From Streptomyces pacificus (GTDB lineage Bacteria; Actinomycetota; Actinomycetes; Streptomycetales; Streptomycetaceae): 64,000 nt of DNA. Every line of letters begins with the position of its first letter. Within the stretch, counting starts at the first letter, position 1. The notes below the pieces were generated by a model. The model saw only the letters and a list, made by a program, of their open reading frames with translations, made no database searches and was not told where the DNA came from. The DNA lies in the NCBI RefSeq assembly GCF_011766325.1, contig NZ_BLLG01000006.1, positions 292,169 to 356,168 of the forward strand. The letters run 5' to 3'. The position numbers were made by a program, and so were the translations under genes. This document shows positions 8,031-15,505 of the stretch, one piece after another.

Positions 8031-8500
8031 TCACCACCGCCGACGACCCGACCACCCTCGCGCCCACCACCGACCGCGCCCCCGTCGAGCTCGCCATCGT
8101 CAGCAGCATCGCCAGCACCGAGCCGCCCGAGACCTTCCTGTGGATCACCTTCCACAAGCCCTGCGGCGGCGCCACCATCCGCTACGAGTGGACCCACGGC
8201 GGCACCGCCCTCGGCGACCACATCGACGCCCTCGCCATGGCCATCGGCCTCGACGCCGCCGACTGGATGCACATCACCAGCGAGCACGCCCAGACCACCA
8301 CCCGCGGCCGCATCGAGATCCAGGCCCACCCGCTCCGCCCGATCCTCGCCGACGTCCAGGCGCACGTCCGCTGCCCCGACGACCGCCGCGAAGGCCTCCA
8401 CCGCATCCTCGACAAGGCGGCCGAGACCACCGGCACCGCGCCCACCCGCATCCCCCGCTGGGTCGGAGTCGGCCCCGCTCTCCTCGGACGGAACGCCTGA
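8027..8500 (+). CDS. Hypothetical protein
   Basis: A 157-residue protein starting in an ATGA overlap with the loader gene. It contains a beta-rich core (TFLWITFHKPCGGATIRYEW) and a central helix. No family is recognised. Its overlap with both neighbours places it inside the replication operon. Confidence 0.65.
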   Translation: MITTADDPTTLAPTTDRAPVELAIVSSIASTEPPETFLWITFHKPCGGATIRYEWTHGGTALGDHIDALAMAIGLDAADWMHITSEHAQTTTRGRIEIQAHPLRPILADVQAHVRCPDDRREGLHRILDKAAETTGTAPTRIPRWVGVGPALLGRNA

Positions 8501-8778
8501 TGGCCGCCCGCTACCGCTTCCCCGCCATGGCCGTCCGCTGCACCTGGTGCCGAGCACCCGTCGGCGAGCTCTGCACCACCCCCAGCAACGGCCGCCCCCA
8601 CCGCGGCGGCACCCACGACGTCCGCCGAATCGACTGGGCCATGACAACCCAGTGCCCCGAATGCCGAGCCACCCCCGGCCACCCCTGCACCACCACCGCC
8701 CACGGCCAGCTCACCCACCTCGACGACGTCCACCCCGCACGCACCCACACCACCCACCGCAGCCAGGACCCGCCATGA
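8500..8778 (+). CDS. Tandem zinc-finger small protein
   Basis: A 92-residue protein made almost wholly of two copies of one zinc module: CTWCRAPVGELCTT with GRPHRGGTHDVRR, then CPECRATPGHPCTTT with DDVHPARTH. Each copy has the pattern CxxC-x6-C followed by histidines. The same module forms the C-terminus of the putative helicase loader. Such modules are common in actinophage proteins and probably bind DNA; the role here is unknown. It starts one base inside the preceding stop. Confidence 0.7.
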   Translation: MAARYRFPAMAVRCTWCRAPVGELCTTPSNGRPHRGGTHDVRRIDWAMTTQCPECRATPGHPCTTTAHGQLTHLDDVHPARTHTTHRSQDPP

Positions 8779-9074
8779 CCCCGCGACCACCCGCCACATG
8801 CCCCGACTGCCGCCGCCCCATCCGCTGGACCACCACCGAAGCCGGCAAGCACCTCGCCGTCGACCCCGACCCCCACCCCGACGGCAACACCGCCATCTGG
8901 CGCGACGGAACCGGCGCCACCCGCTCCCGCCGCCCCACCACCGAACTCCCCCTCTGCGGCTGGGAGCGACTCCACAAGCCCCACATCGCCACCTGCCCCG
9001 CCCGCCAGACCCATCTCCCCCTCCACGGCGTCACCCGCCTCGACGACCACCGCAACCGGAAGAGGACCCCATGA
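8775..9074 (+). CDS. Conserved actinophage zinc-binding protein
   Basis: A 99-residue protein that starts with CPDCRRPIRW and continues with AVDPDPHPDGNTAIWRDG and a WERLHKPHIATCPAR motif. It is the sort of short Cys-containing protein found repeatedly in Streptomyces phages and integrative elements, of unknown function. It overlaps both neighbouring genes by four bases. Confidence 0.65.
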   Translation: MTPRPPATCPDCRRPIRWTTTEAGKHLAVDPDPHPDGNTAIWRDGTGATRSRRPTTELPLCGWERLHKPHIATCPARQTHLPLHGVTRLDDHRNRKRTP

Positions 9075-9205
9075 CGACGCACACCGCCCGCGAAATCGAC
9101 CGAGACGGCATCAACCGGCTCGTCGCCAAACTCGGCGACTGGATCATCCGCCACCCCGACGGCCGATGGACCATCCACCACCAACCCCCACAAACCACCA
9201 TCTGA
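9071..9205 (+). CDS. 44-residue small protein
   Basis: A tiny gene coupled by an ATGA overlap to the preceding one. Its product pairs a predicted helix (EIDRDGINRLVAKLGDWII) with a short strand pair (GRWTIHHQ). Overlap and codon bias support coding. No family is recognised. Confidence 0.5.
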   Translation: MTTHTAREIDRDGINRLVAKLGDWIIRHPDGRWTIHHQPPQTTI

Positions 9206-9218
9206 ACCCACCCACCCC

Positions 9219-9241
9219 CTGAACCGGTTCTGGCCGGTTCT
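9219..9241 (+). promoter_or_regulatory. CCGGTTCT direct repeat, candidate operator before ssb
   Basis: CCGGTTCT occurs at 9224-9231 and 9234-9241, ten bases apart, within GAACCGGTTC (a 10-bp palindrome) and GGCCGGTTC. A very similar double motif occurs at 46,052-46,072 near the right end of the prophage. It could be a site for a phage regulator; no protein is assigned. Confidence 0.35.
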
Positions 9242-9264
9242 ACGCGACATAGGAAGTGATCATC

Positions 9265-9771
9265 TTGTCTCTGCCCACCATCACCGGAGTCGGCCGCCTC
9301 ACCGCGGACCCGGAGCTCCGCTTCACCCCGTCGGGGAAAGCCGTCGCCTCCGTCCCGCTGGCCTTCAACTCCCGCCGCCTGAACAAGCAGACGAACGAGT
9401 GGGAGGACGGCGACGTCTTCTTCATCCGCGGCACGGTCTGGGAGCGCCTGGCGGAGAACGTCGCCGAGACCTTCGCCAAGGGGCACGAGGTCATCGTCAC
9501 GGGCGAGGTCCGTACGGAGTCGTGGGAGAAGGACGGCCAGAAGCACGAGCGGCCGGCGCTCCTGATCCGGGCGATCGGCCCGTCGCTCGCGTTCGCGACC
9601 GCTGTGGTGTCGAAGGACGCGGCGTCTCAGCAGGGCGGCCAGGGTGGTCAGCAGCGGCGCTCTGGCGGGCAGCAGGGGCAGGCTCAGCGGTCCCGGCCGC
9701 AGCAGCCGCCGGCGGACGACCCGTGGGCCGTCGACAACGCCAAGGGCTACTCCGACGAGCCCCCGTTCTAG
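9265..9771 (+). CDS. ssb: Single-stranded DNA-binding protein
   Basis: A 168-residue SSB. The OB-fold begins SLPTITGVGRLTADPELRFTP and includes FFIRGTVWERLAENVAE and VIVTGEVRTESWE; after a glutamine/glycine-rich linker comes the acidic tip DEPPF that recruits partner proteins. I place the start at the TTG because AGGAAG lies eight bases upstream and SSB proteins begin right at this motif; a GTG three codons earlier overlaps that ribosome site. It should protect single strands during phage replication and partner the Sak4-like ATPase. Confidence 0.92.
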   Translation: MSLPTITGVGRLTADPELRFTPSGKAVASVPLAFNSRRLNKQTNEWEDGDVFFIRGTVWERLAENVAETFAKGHEVIVTGEVRTESWEKDGQKHERPALLIRAIGPSLAFATAVVSKDAASQQGGQGGQQRRSGGQQGQAQRSRPQQPPADDPWAVDNAKGYSDEPPF

Positions 9772-9774
9772 GCC

Positions 9775-9966
9775 ATGGCCGCGCTGCTGAAGCTGCCGAG
9801 TTGCCAGACCGCCTCGGAGATCGTTGAGGCGCTCCTGGTGGCCGCGCAGGCCCGCGACACGACCGCTCCGGAGCTCGCCGCGCGCTGGCGCGGGATCGCC
9901 GACGACATCGGCGACGCCCTCGACCAGCTCCCCACCCCAACACAGACCGAGGAGAACACCCCTTGA
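9775..9966 (+). CDS. 63-residue hypothetical protein
   Basis: A small, mostly helical protein (ASEIVEALLVAAQARDTTAP, then WRGIADDIGDALDQL). It lies three bases after ssb, and its stop overlaps the TTG of the exonuclease gene by four bases. Function unknown. Confidence 0.55.
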   Translation: MAALLKLPSCQTASEIVEALLVAAQARDTTAPELAARWRGIADDIGDALDQLPTPTQTEENTP

Positions 9967-10490
9967 AGATCTTCTACGACACGGAATTCGTGGACGACGG
10001 CAGGACCATCGATCTGATCAGCATCGGCATGGTCGCCGAGGACGGCCGCGAGCTGTACGCCGTCAGCTCCCAGTTCAACCAGGCCGACGTCCGCCGCAAC
10101 GGCTGGTTGATGGCGAACGTCTGGCCGTCCCTGCCGATCCTGAAGAACCCGCCCGGCGTCCGCGGCATGGACCGGCTCGACGTCACCCACCCCGACGTCC
10201 GCCCACGCCACCAGATCGCCCGCATGGTCAAGGAGTTCATCCTGGCCACCCCGGACCCGCAGCTCTGGGCCTACTACAGCGCGTACGACCACGTCGCCTA
10301 CGCCCAGCTCTTCGGCCCCATGAGCGAGCTGCCCGACGGCCTGCCCATGCAGACCGACGACCTCGTCACCGAAGCGAAGCGCCTCGGCCTCACCCCCGAT
10401 GATCTGCCGAGCCAGGCCGACGGACACCACAACGCCCTCGCCGACGCCCGCCACAACCTCGCGATGGCCCGCTTCATGAACCTCGTCTGA
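9963..10490 (+). CDS. Rv2179c-like DEDDh 3'-5' exoribonuclease
   Basis: A 175-residue exonuclease very like mycobacterial Rv2179c. It shares the start FYDTEFVDDGRTIDLISIG with catalytic D6 and E8, then WAYYSAYDHVAYAQLFGPM with the third acidic residue, and ends HHNALADARHN with the catalytic His and Asp. Family members remove nucleotides from RNA 3' ends. The TTG start is fixed by a TTGA overlap with the previous stop. In a phage it might act on host or phage RNA ends; that target is inference. Confidence 0.88.
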   Translation: MKIFYDTEFVDDGRTIDLISIGMVAEDGRELYAVSSQFNQADVRRNGWLMANVWPSLPILKNPPGVRGMDRLDVTHPDVRPRHQIARMVKEFILATPDPQLWAYYSAYDHVAYAQLFGPMSELPDGLPMQTDDLVTEAKRLGLTPDDLPSQADGHHNALADARHNLAMARFMNLV

Positions 10491-10560
10491 CCGTACGACC
10501 CGCACCGGACTTGGGGCCCACCCTCGGGGCCCGCCCCCGGCACCACCGCCAGGAGCAGCC

Positions 10561-11049
10561 TTGTTCGGACTCACCACCACCCGCCGCCTCCGCACAGTCG
10601 AAGCCGAGCGTGACCAGAACGCCCGCCTCCTCGCCGAGGCCTACAGCGCGCACGACACCGCGCAGGACCGCGCCCTCCACCGCCGCATCGCCTACCGCCG
10701 ACGGCTGACCCGCGCCCTCCGCGCCTGCGCCCGCTGGCGCACCCACGCCGCCAAGGAGCACCGCGACGTCCGGCTCCTCGCCGAGCAGCTCCTGAACGCC
10801 ACAGGGGAGCACAACCCGGCCGCCCGCCGCGCCCTCGGCCTGCCTGACGACGGCCCATGGGAGAGCGCGATCGAGGGCCTCAACGCCCTTGTGGACGCGG
10901 GCGAGATCTTCCACGTCGAGAACGGTGACATCAGCAGCTCGTCCGGCGACAAGCGCATCACGTGGGACTCGAAGGCCGGCCGCTGGCGCCTCGCCCACGA
11001 CGACGCCGACCAGGCCGGCGACGAAGCGCTGAGGGGCTCGGGCACCTGA
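10561..11049 (+). CDS. Coiled-coil hypothetical protein
   Basis: A 162-residue protein starting at TTG behind CAGGAGCAGCC. Residues about 8-80 are a long, highly charged helix likely to form a coiled coil; the C-terminal half looks globular (IFHVENGDISS, KAGRWRLAH). Not recognised. It is one base away from being fused to the next gene (stop and start share an A). Confidence 0.6.
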   Translation: MFGLTTTRRLRTVEAERDQNARLLAEAYSAHDTAQDRALHRRIAYRRRLTRALRACARWRTHAAKEHRDVRLLAEQLLNATGEHNPAARRALGLPDDGPWESAIEGLNALVDAGEIFHVENGDISSSSGDKRITWDSKAGRWRLAHDDADQAGDEALRGSGT

Positions 11050-11480
11050 TGGCCGACACCTGCCAGGACTGCGGCCGACCGCTCCGTGACCCCGTGTCAC
11101 GGGCGGTCGGGCGCGGCCCCGTCTGCTCCGCCAAGCACACCTCCGGCCGCGGGACGGCCGGACACGACCAACTGATCTTCGAAGAGGACCCCATGGACCA
11201 GCCCACCCCTGAGGACCAGTCCGAGGTCGCTGGTCGGGGCCGCTGCGGCAACGACCCGCGCACCACGCTCAGCCCCGGCGACCAGGCCGCCATCGCCAGC
11301 TTCGAGGAGTACCTCGCCGTACGGAAGCGCGCCGAGGAGGCCGAGGAGGCCATCCGCCGCACGGTCGCGCAGATGCAGGCGTACGCCAAGGCCGGCAGCG
11401 GCGGCGTGAACCCCCGCCAGGTCATCGGCCTACTCTCGCCGACCTGGCCGGACGGCAACCACGAAGCCCCCACCCCGTGA
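11049..11480 (+). CDS. Zinc-binding N-terminus, helical C-terminus protein
   Basis: A 143-residue protein. The first 30 residues (CQDCGRPLRDPVSRAVGRGPVC) form a short treble-clef-like zinc motif often seen in actinobacterial phage proteins. The C-terminal half is a charged helix (FEEYLAVRKRAEEAEEAI). Function unknown; part of the early operon by overlap. Confidence 0.6.
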   Translation: MADTCQDCGRPLRDPVSRAVGRGPVCSAKHTSGRGTAGHDQLIFEEDPMDQPTPEDQSEVAGRGRCGNDPRTTLSPGDQAAIASFEEYLAVRKRAEEAEEAIRRTVAQMQAYAKAGSGGVNPRQVIGLLSPTWPDGNHEAPTP

Positions 11481-11520
11481 ACAACCTCGCCCACTGGGCC
11501 GACCAACCCTGGAGAAAACG

Positions 11521-11796
11521 ATGACCGCCAACACCCTCCCCGCCTACACCGGCCCGCAGCCCCGCTGCGCCAAGTGCGGCAACCACGGCGCCTACACCCG
11601 CTACCTCGCCCACGGCCTGTGGGGCCACGGCGAACCCACGGACACCTCCCTCGGCATGGAGTCGAACGAGCGGCTCCACCGCGAGTGCGAGACCTGCGGA
11701 CACGTGTGGGACGAGGCGACCGTGGAGCAGCGGCCCGCCGAGATCGCGGACCCGTACGGGCTTCTCCACGGCGTCGCGGCCGACGAGGAGGCGTGA
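11521..11796 (+). CDS. Zinc-ribbon hypothetical protein
   Basis: A 91-residue protein with two CxxC pairs, CAKCGNHG near residue 17 and CETCGHVW near residue 58, the signature of a zinc ribbon. It lies 40 bases after the previous gene behind a weak GGAGAAAACG ribosome site. Function unknown. Confidence 0.65.
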   Translation: MTANTLPAYTGPQPRCAKCGNHGAYTRYLAHGLWGHGEPTDTSLGMESNERLHRECETCGHVWDEATVEQRPAEIADPYGLLHGVAADEEA

Positions 11797-11799
11797 CCG

Positions 11800-12156
11800 A
11801 TGATCCCCGCGTTCACCGCCCTCATGTGGCTCGCCTGCCTCGGCCTGCTCGTGATCCTCGGCGCCGCTGGCTGCGCCCTCGTCCTCGCACGGCGCGACCG
11901 ACGCGACACGGCCCGCGCCGCACGCCCGCACAGCGCCCGCGTAGGCACCGCGGAGCAGGACGCGGCAGCCATCGACCGGCCGTTCCTCGAGATCGCCGCC
12001 TACCGGCACGACCACGGCCACCGCGCGTGGGCGTGGCGCTGCTGGGGCGACGGCACCTGCGACGGCCGGCTCAGCCTCGACCATGCCAGCGAGGACGGCG
12101 CCCGCCGAGCCGCTTGCCGCCACCTCACCGAGACCCACGGAGCCCCCGATGCCTGA
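11800..12156 (+). CDS. Single-pass membrane protein
   Basis: A 118-residue protein whose N-terminus is one hydrophobic helix (about residues 6-30, ALMWLACLGLLVILGAAGCALV) followed by an arginine-rich stop-transfer and a soluble domain with WAWRCWGDGTCDGRLSLDH. Not recognised. Confidence 0.6.
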   Translation: MIPAFTALMWLACLGLLVILGAAGCALVLARRDRRDTARAARPHSARVGTAEQDAAAIDRPFLEIAAYRHDHGHRAWAWRCWGDGTCDGRLSLDHASEDGARRAACRHLTETHGAPDA

Positions 12157-12589
12157 ACCCACACCCGCCGTCCCCGGCGAGACGCCGCTGGAGATCCCGC
12201 TTGACGCGGTCCGGGTGCTGCACGCCGTGCTCGGCGACCTTCTCGCCGGGACCGCCCCGGCCCCGGGCGGCGTCCGCGACCAGATCGCCGCAGCCGTCAC
12301 CGCGGCGGCCGGCGTCCGTGAGGTCACCCCCGGCTACTGCGGGCACTGCGGGCGCGGTGACTGCTCCCCGACCGCCGACCAGTGGCTGGCCGAACGGCGC
12401 CGAGCCGAGCAGGCCGAGGCCGAGGCGACGACCACGGCCCGCGTCATGGGCGCCCTCCACCGGAGCGCTGAGGAGGCGGTCACCCGCGTGATCGAACTCG
12501 CCGAACGCTGGGCCAGCGACCCCAACCGATCCGACCCATACCGCGAACTCCGTGCCGCCATCGACCCGCAGGAGCAGCACCGTGCCTGA
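12149..12589 (+). CDS. Hypothetical protein with CxxC motif
   Basis: A 146-residue protein overlapping the membrane-protein gene by eight bases. It has a helical N-terminus, a central GYCGHCGRGDC cluster that may bind metal, and a long charged C-terminal helix ending DPQEQHRA. Function unknown. Confidence 0.6.
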   Translation: MPEPTPAVPGETPLEIPLDAVRVLHAVLGDLLAGTAPAPGGVRDQIAAAVTAAAGVREVTPGYCGHCGRGDCSPTADQWLAERRRAEQAEAEATTTARVMGALHRSAEEAVTRVIELAERWASDPNRSDPYRELRAAIDPQEQHRA

Positions 12590-13322
12590 ACCCGACGCCT
12601 GCCGCCCCGTTGAGATCGACGGCGAGACCATCCGCGTACGCGGTGCGCAGGAGATGACCGACGAGGCCCGAGCCGCGTTCGCCGAGGTGGTCCGCGCAGC
12701 GAAGCGCAAGTACGCGGCCGAGCACCCGCCCCGGCACACCGTCGACACGATCACCAGCGACGCACTCGACGCCCTGTACGCCGAGCTGGAGCTGGCCCAG
12801 CAGCGCGCTGCCGCGATGGAGCGCGCCATGGAGCCCACCGCAGCCGACGCCCTCGCCCACCGCGGGTGCCACCGGGACCTGAAGGGGCAGTGCCTACGAG
12901 CCGAGCGGGCGGGGTCCGCCATCACCACCTTCGCCGCGATCTTCGAAGGACTCGGCAACCTCCTCGCCACAAGCTCCCGCGACTGGGGCACCTACCGCGT
13001 CGACGCCTGGCTCTACGCCGTGATCCTCGGCTGGGACTGCGAGGAAGCCACTCACAACGAGACATGCGCCCACGGAGCCATGGAGGAGATGGCCGCCCTG
13101 CACGGCTGGGACGCGGACACCGTCGCCAAGGCACGCCGATACCGCGCCGCCGTCCGAGACGCCCTTGACCCGCAGGAGCAGCCGGCCACCCGCCCGCCGG
13201 TCCACGTCGGCGGCAGGGCGAACGCGGAGGACTGCCCCGCCTGCATCGCCTCCGCGCTGTCCCCGCCGTGGCCTTTCATCTGCCCCGGCGAGGCCGCCCA
13301 CGAAGACCCCAAGGAGACCTGA
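12582..13322 (+). CDS. Hypothetical protein
   Basis: A 246-residue protein starting at GTG eight bases inside the previous gene. A charged N-terminal helix region is followed by a globular centre (DWGTYRVDAWLYAVILGWDCEE split over a turn) and a C-terminal CPACIASAL segment. The tail repeats DPQEQ seen in the preceding gene, which hints that the two arose by duplication or share a linker. Not recognised. Confidence 0.6.
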   Translation: MPEPDACRPVEIDGETIRVRGAQEMTDEARAAFAEVVRAAKRKYAAEHPPRHTVDTITSDALDALYAELELAQQRAAAMERAMEPTAADALAHRGCHRDLKGQCLRAERAGSAITTFAAIFEGLGNLLATSSRDWGTYRVDAWLYAVILGWDCEEATHNETCAHGAMEEMAALHGWDADTVAKARRYRAAVRDALDPQEQPATRPPVHVGGRANAEDCPACIASALSPPWPFICPGEAAHEDPKET

Positions 13323-13325
13323 ACC

Positions 13326-13550
13326 ATGCCGAACACCGCCGCCCGCACGCCCTACGGCCACACCCTCCACGTGATCAACCAGACCGCCGAAAGCCTCCGC
13401 ATGATCGAAGCACGCCCCGACGGACGCCCCCGCGACCTCGACGGGCCCACCGCCGTCGGCGCACTCACCGTCCGCTCCAACCTCGCCATCGCGTCCGCGC
13501 TCCTCGCCGTCGCCGACGCCCTGCGCACCGAACAGCCCAAGGAGAAGTGA
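13326..13550 (+). CDS. 74-residue hypothetical protein
   Basis: A short protein with a two-helix pattern and an AVGALTVRSNLAIASALLAV hydrophobic stretch. It follows the preceding gene by three bases. Function unknown. Confidence 0.55.
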   Translation: MPNTAARTPYGHTLHVINQTAESLRMIEARPDGRPRDLDGPTAVGALTVRSNLAIASALLAVADALRTEQPKEK

Positions 13551-13552
13551 CC

Positions 13553-13780
13553 ATGGGATGGGGATCCGCCTACCGCATCTTCAACACCGTCGCTGACGCC
13601 CTGATCGAGGCAAAGGCGAGCGACGAGATCAAGGAACAGACACTCACCAAGGTGATCCGCTCACTCCACGAAGGCGACTGGGACACCGAACTCGACAGCC
13701 TCCAGGACTACCTCGATGACCCCGCGATCGTCCGGGCCTTCGAGGCGTGCGGCGTCCGCTGGGACGACGACGAGGACTGA
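13553..13780 (+). CDS. Small acidic hypothetical protein
   Basis: A 75-residue acidic protein (WGSAYRIFNTVADALIEA, then DWDTELDSLQDYLDDP, ending WDDDED) with a clear AAGGAGAAG ribosome site. Small acidic phage proteins of this kind can be DNA mimics or inhibitors, but nothing here proves that. Confidence 0.6.
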   Translation: MGWGSAYRIFNTVADALIEAKASDEIKEQTLTKVIRSLHEGDWDTELDSLQDYLDDPAIVRAFEACGVRWDDDED

Positions 13781-13791
13781 AGCACGCGCGA

Positions 13792-13829
13792 GGGGCGCGC
13801 CCACAACCTCCCCAGGCCGGGCGCGCCCC
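13792..13829 (+). terminator. 11-bp perfect hairpin
   Basis: GGGGCGCGCCC pairs with GGGCGCGCCCC across a 16-base loop, in the gap between two early genes. It is probably an attenuator, because another same-strand gene follows. Confidence 0.5.
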
Positions 13830-13875
13830 CAGGTGCTGATCACCCTACGCCCCGCCCAGCCCCACGGAGCGCACG

Positions 13876-14649
13876 ATGACCACCACCACCCACCCCACCA
13901 CCGCCCACCACCTCTGGACCATCGCCCGCCACTGGACCGACCTCACCAACGCCCTCACCACCCAGCAGAACACCTGGCCCCCCACCATGGGCATCGCCGT
14001 CCTCTCCAGCCGGCACCAGACCGCCGAGGACCGCGAGGCCGCCCAATGGCGCGCCCAGGCCCTCCGCCAACTCGAGCGCTCCCCCGACCAGCCCGGATGG
14101 ACCGCCGCCCCGATCCGCTTCGACGTCCTCGACGCACTGCTCCTGGTCGAGGCCGGTCTCGTCGAGCTCGCCGACCAGATCGCCGCCTCGAGCCAGCACT
14201 CGCCGATCACCCCCAACCCGCCGAGGAGGACATGGCCGGCCAACCCGCGGGCGTACAAGGCCGCGCGCGCGGACGCCACCCGGCGGGACCTGCTCGCCCT
14301 GCGACAGTCCAAGGACCCCCGACGCTGGCGCCTCACGAACGGGCCGGACGCGGACCGCACCCCCGTACGCGCCGCGCTCTGGCTCCTCGCCCGGCACCAG
14401 GGCACGCGCGGCCCCTGGCGGCCACTCACCGACGACGAGCAGGCGCGCATCCGTACGGTCGCCAGGGCCTGCGCGCACCTCGTCGAGCGGTGCCTCGACG
14501 TCGGCGACGGCCGCGCCACCCTGGCTGAGTCCTGCCCGCTCTGCGGCGACAGGCTGGTGATGCACGGGGGTGCCGGCGCGAGCCCGGTCGTACGGTGCCG
14601 GGGCGCCAGCTGCGGACGGACCTGGACGTGGTCCGACGTGGCACGCTGA
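13876..14649 (+). CDS. Hypothetical protein with C-terminal zinc ribbon
   Basis: A 257-residue protein, last gene of the early plus-strand run. It is helical throughout, with a C-terminal zinc ribbon CPLCGDRLVMHGGAGASP then CRGASCGRTW. The same ribbon design appears in the startless reading frame near 15,300. Not otherwise recognised; the ribbon suggests nucleic-acid binding. Confidence 0.65.
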   Translation: MTTTTHPTTAHHLWTIARHWTDLTNALTTQQNTWPPTMGIAVLSSRHQTAEDREAAQWRAQALRQLERSPDQPGWTAAPIRFDVLDALLLVEAGLVELADQIAASSQHSPITPNPPRRTWPANPRAYKAARADATRRDLLALRQSKDPRRWRLTNGPDADRTPVRAALWLLARHQGTRGPWRPLTDDEQARIRTVARACAHLVERCLDVGDGRATLAESCPLCGDRLVMHGGAGASPVVRCRGASCGRTWTWSDVAR

Positions 14650-14662
14650 CCGGGTAACGGCT

Positions 14663-14695
14663 GCGGCCCCGCTGTCTGCGTGACAGCGGGGCCGC
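14663..14695. terminator. 14-bp bidirectional terminator
   Basis: Perfect arms GCGGCCCCGCTGTC and GACAGCGGGGCCGC with a five-base loop lie between the convergent early operon and the minus-strand Excalibur gene. It probably ends both transcripts. Confidence 0.75.
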
Positions 14696-14712
14696 GAAGG
14701 TTCGGGCAGCGT

Positions 14713-15141
14713 CTAGGTGAGCGCGCGGCGCTTGCGGTTGAGGGCCACCAGGCCGCCTCCGGCGAGGACGACGGCCGCGCCGCCGGCCGCGATCCATGGT
14801 GTGGTGTTGTTCCCGCCGGTCTCGGCGAGTGCCGTCTTGTCGGTGTCCGAGGTCGTCGTCTCGGTGTTCTCGGTGTTCTCGGTGTTCTCGGCTTCGGTCT
14901 GCCCGCTGTCGGTCTTGGTGGCGGGGGTGAAGTCGGCGGGCGGCTTGTCGCAGCCGATGCCGTCCTTGTCGCGGTCGAGGTGCTCGCCGTATCGAGGGTC
15001 GCTCTTGGGGATGTTGGCGTAGCCCTGGCTGTAGGCCTCGGTGCAGTTCTTGAAGGGCTGGTCGGCGATGGCGACGGTGGGGAGGGCGGCGAGTGCGAGG
15101 GCGCTGATGGCGATGGCGGTGGTCTTGTGGAGCGGGGTCAA
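14713..15141 (-). CDS. Excalibur-domain, LAxTG sortase-anchored surface protein
   Basis: A 142-residue secreted protein on the strand opposite to the phage genes. It starts at a TTG with GAAAGG upstream, then has a signal peptide (about residues 1-26), an Excalibur calcium-binding domain with NCTEAYSQGYANIPKSD and the DRDKDGIGCD motif, an acidic linker with tandem ENT repeats, and the cell-wall sorting tail: LAETG, a membrane helix and KRR. LAxTG is the class E sortase signal used in Streptomyces. A wall-anchored protein in a prophage suggests lysogenic conversion; the effect on the host is unknown. The TTG is my best choice; no ATG with a ribosome site is available. Confidence 0.8.
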   Translation of the reverse strand: MTPLHKTTAIAISALALAALPTVAIADQPFKNCTEAYSQGYANIPKSDPRYGEHLDRDKDGIGCDKPPADFTPATKTDSGQTEAENTENTENTETTTSDTDKTALAETGGNNTTPWIAAGGAAVVLAGGGLVALNRKRRALT

Positions 15142-15294
15142 GAGGGCGCCTTTCGGTGTCGTCGGGTGGGTGGGTTGGTGTGGTGGACGGTAGTGGTGGT
15201 GTTGTGGTGGGGCGGGAGGGTTTGCGGTTGTGGTGACGGGAACGTGACGTGACTGACGGGTAGCGGTCAGTTGTGGGCGTTTATTGTCATGTGA

Positions 15295-15453
15295 CGCCGC
15301 AAAATCACCGCGCAGCACCCGTGCGCCTGCGGCGGAACGATCGAGGTGTACGGCGGTGCCGGGGCTGCTCCGGTCGCCCGCTGCCGGGGGTGTGGGGCGT
15401 TGTGGACGGAGCGCGGGATCATCGCGTCGCGGGGTGCGGTCGCGGCGGCCTGA
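15295..15453 (+). pseudogene. Zinc-ribbon reading frame without a usable start
   Basis: A 52-codon frame with strong third-position GC encodes CACGGTIEVYGGAGAAP followed by CRGCGALW, like the ribbon at the end of the gene at 13,876. The frame is preceded at once by ATG TGA, and no ATG, GTG or TTG lies before the first cysteine pair. It is either a broken gene or one starting from an unusual codon such as ATC. Confidence 0.45.
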
Positions 15454-15458
15454 GACGT

Positions 15459-15497
15459 GACGGAGCCCCCGGGCCGGGATGGTCCGGGGGCTCCGTC
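15459..15497. terminator. 14-bp bidirectional hairpin terminator
   Basis: GACGGAGCCCCCGG pairs perfectly with CCGGGGGCTCCGTC across an 11-base loop. It lies between the plus-strand zinc-ribbon frame and the end of the minus-strand pair, so it can serve both. Confidence 0.75.
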
Positions 15498-15505
15498 GTG
15501 CGCGC

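Noticed and set aside
10505..10547. GGGGCCC/GGGGCCCG repeats as a terminator
   Set aside because: The arms are short self-palindromes without one clear stem, so I did not list them.
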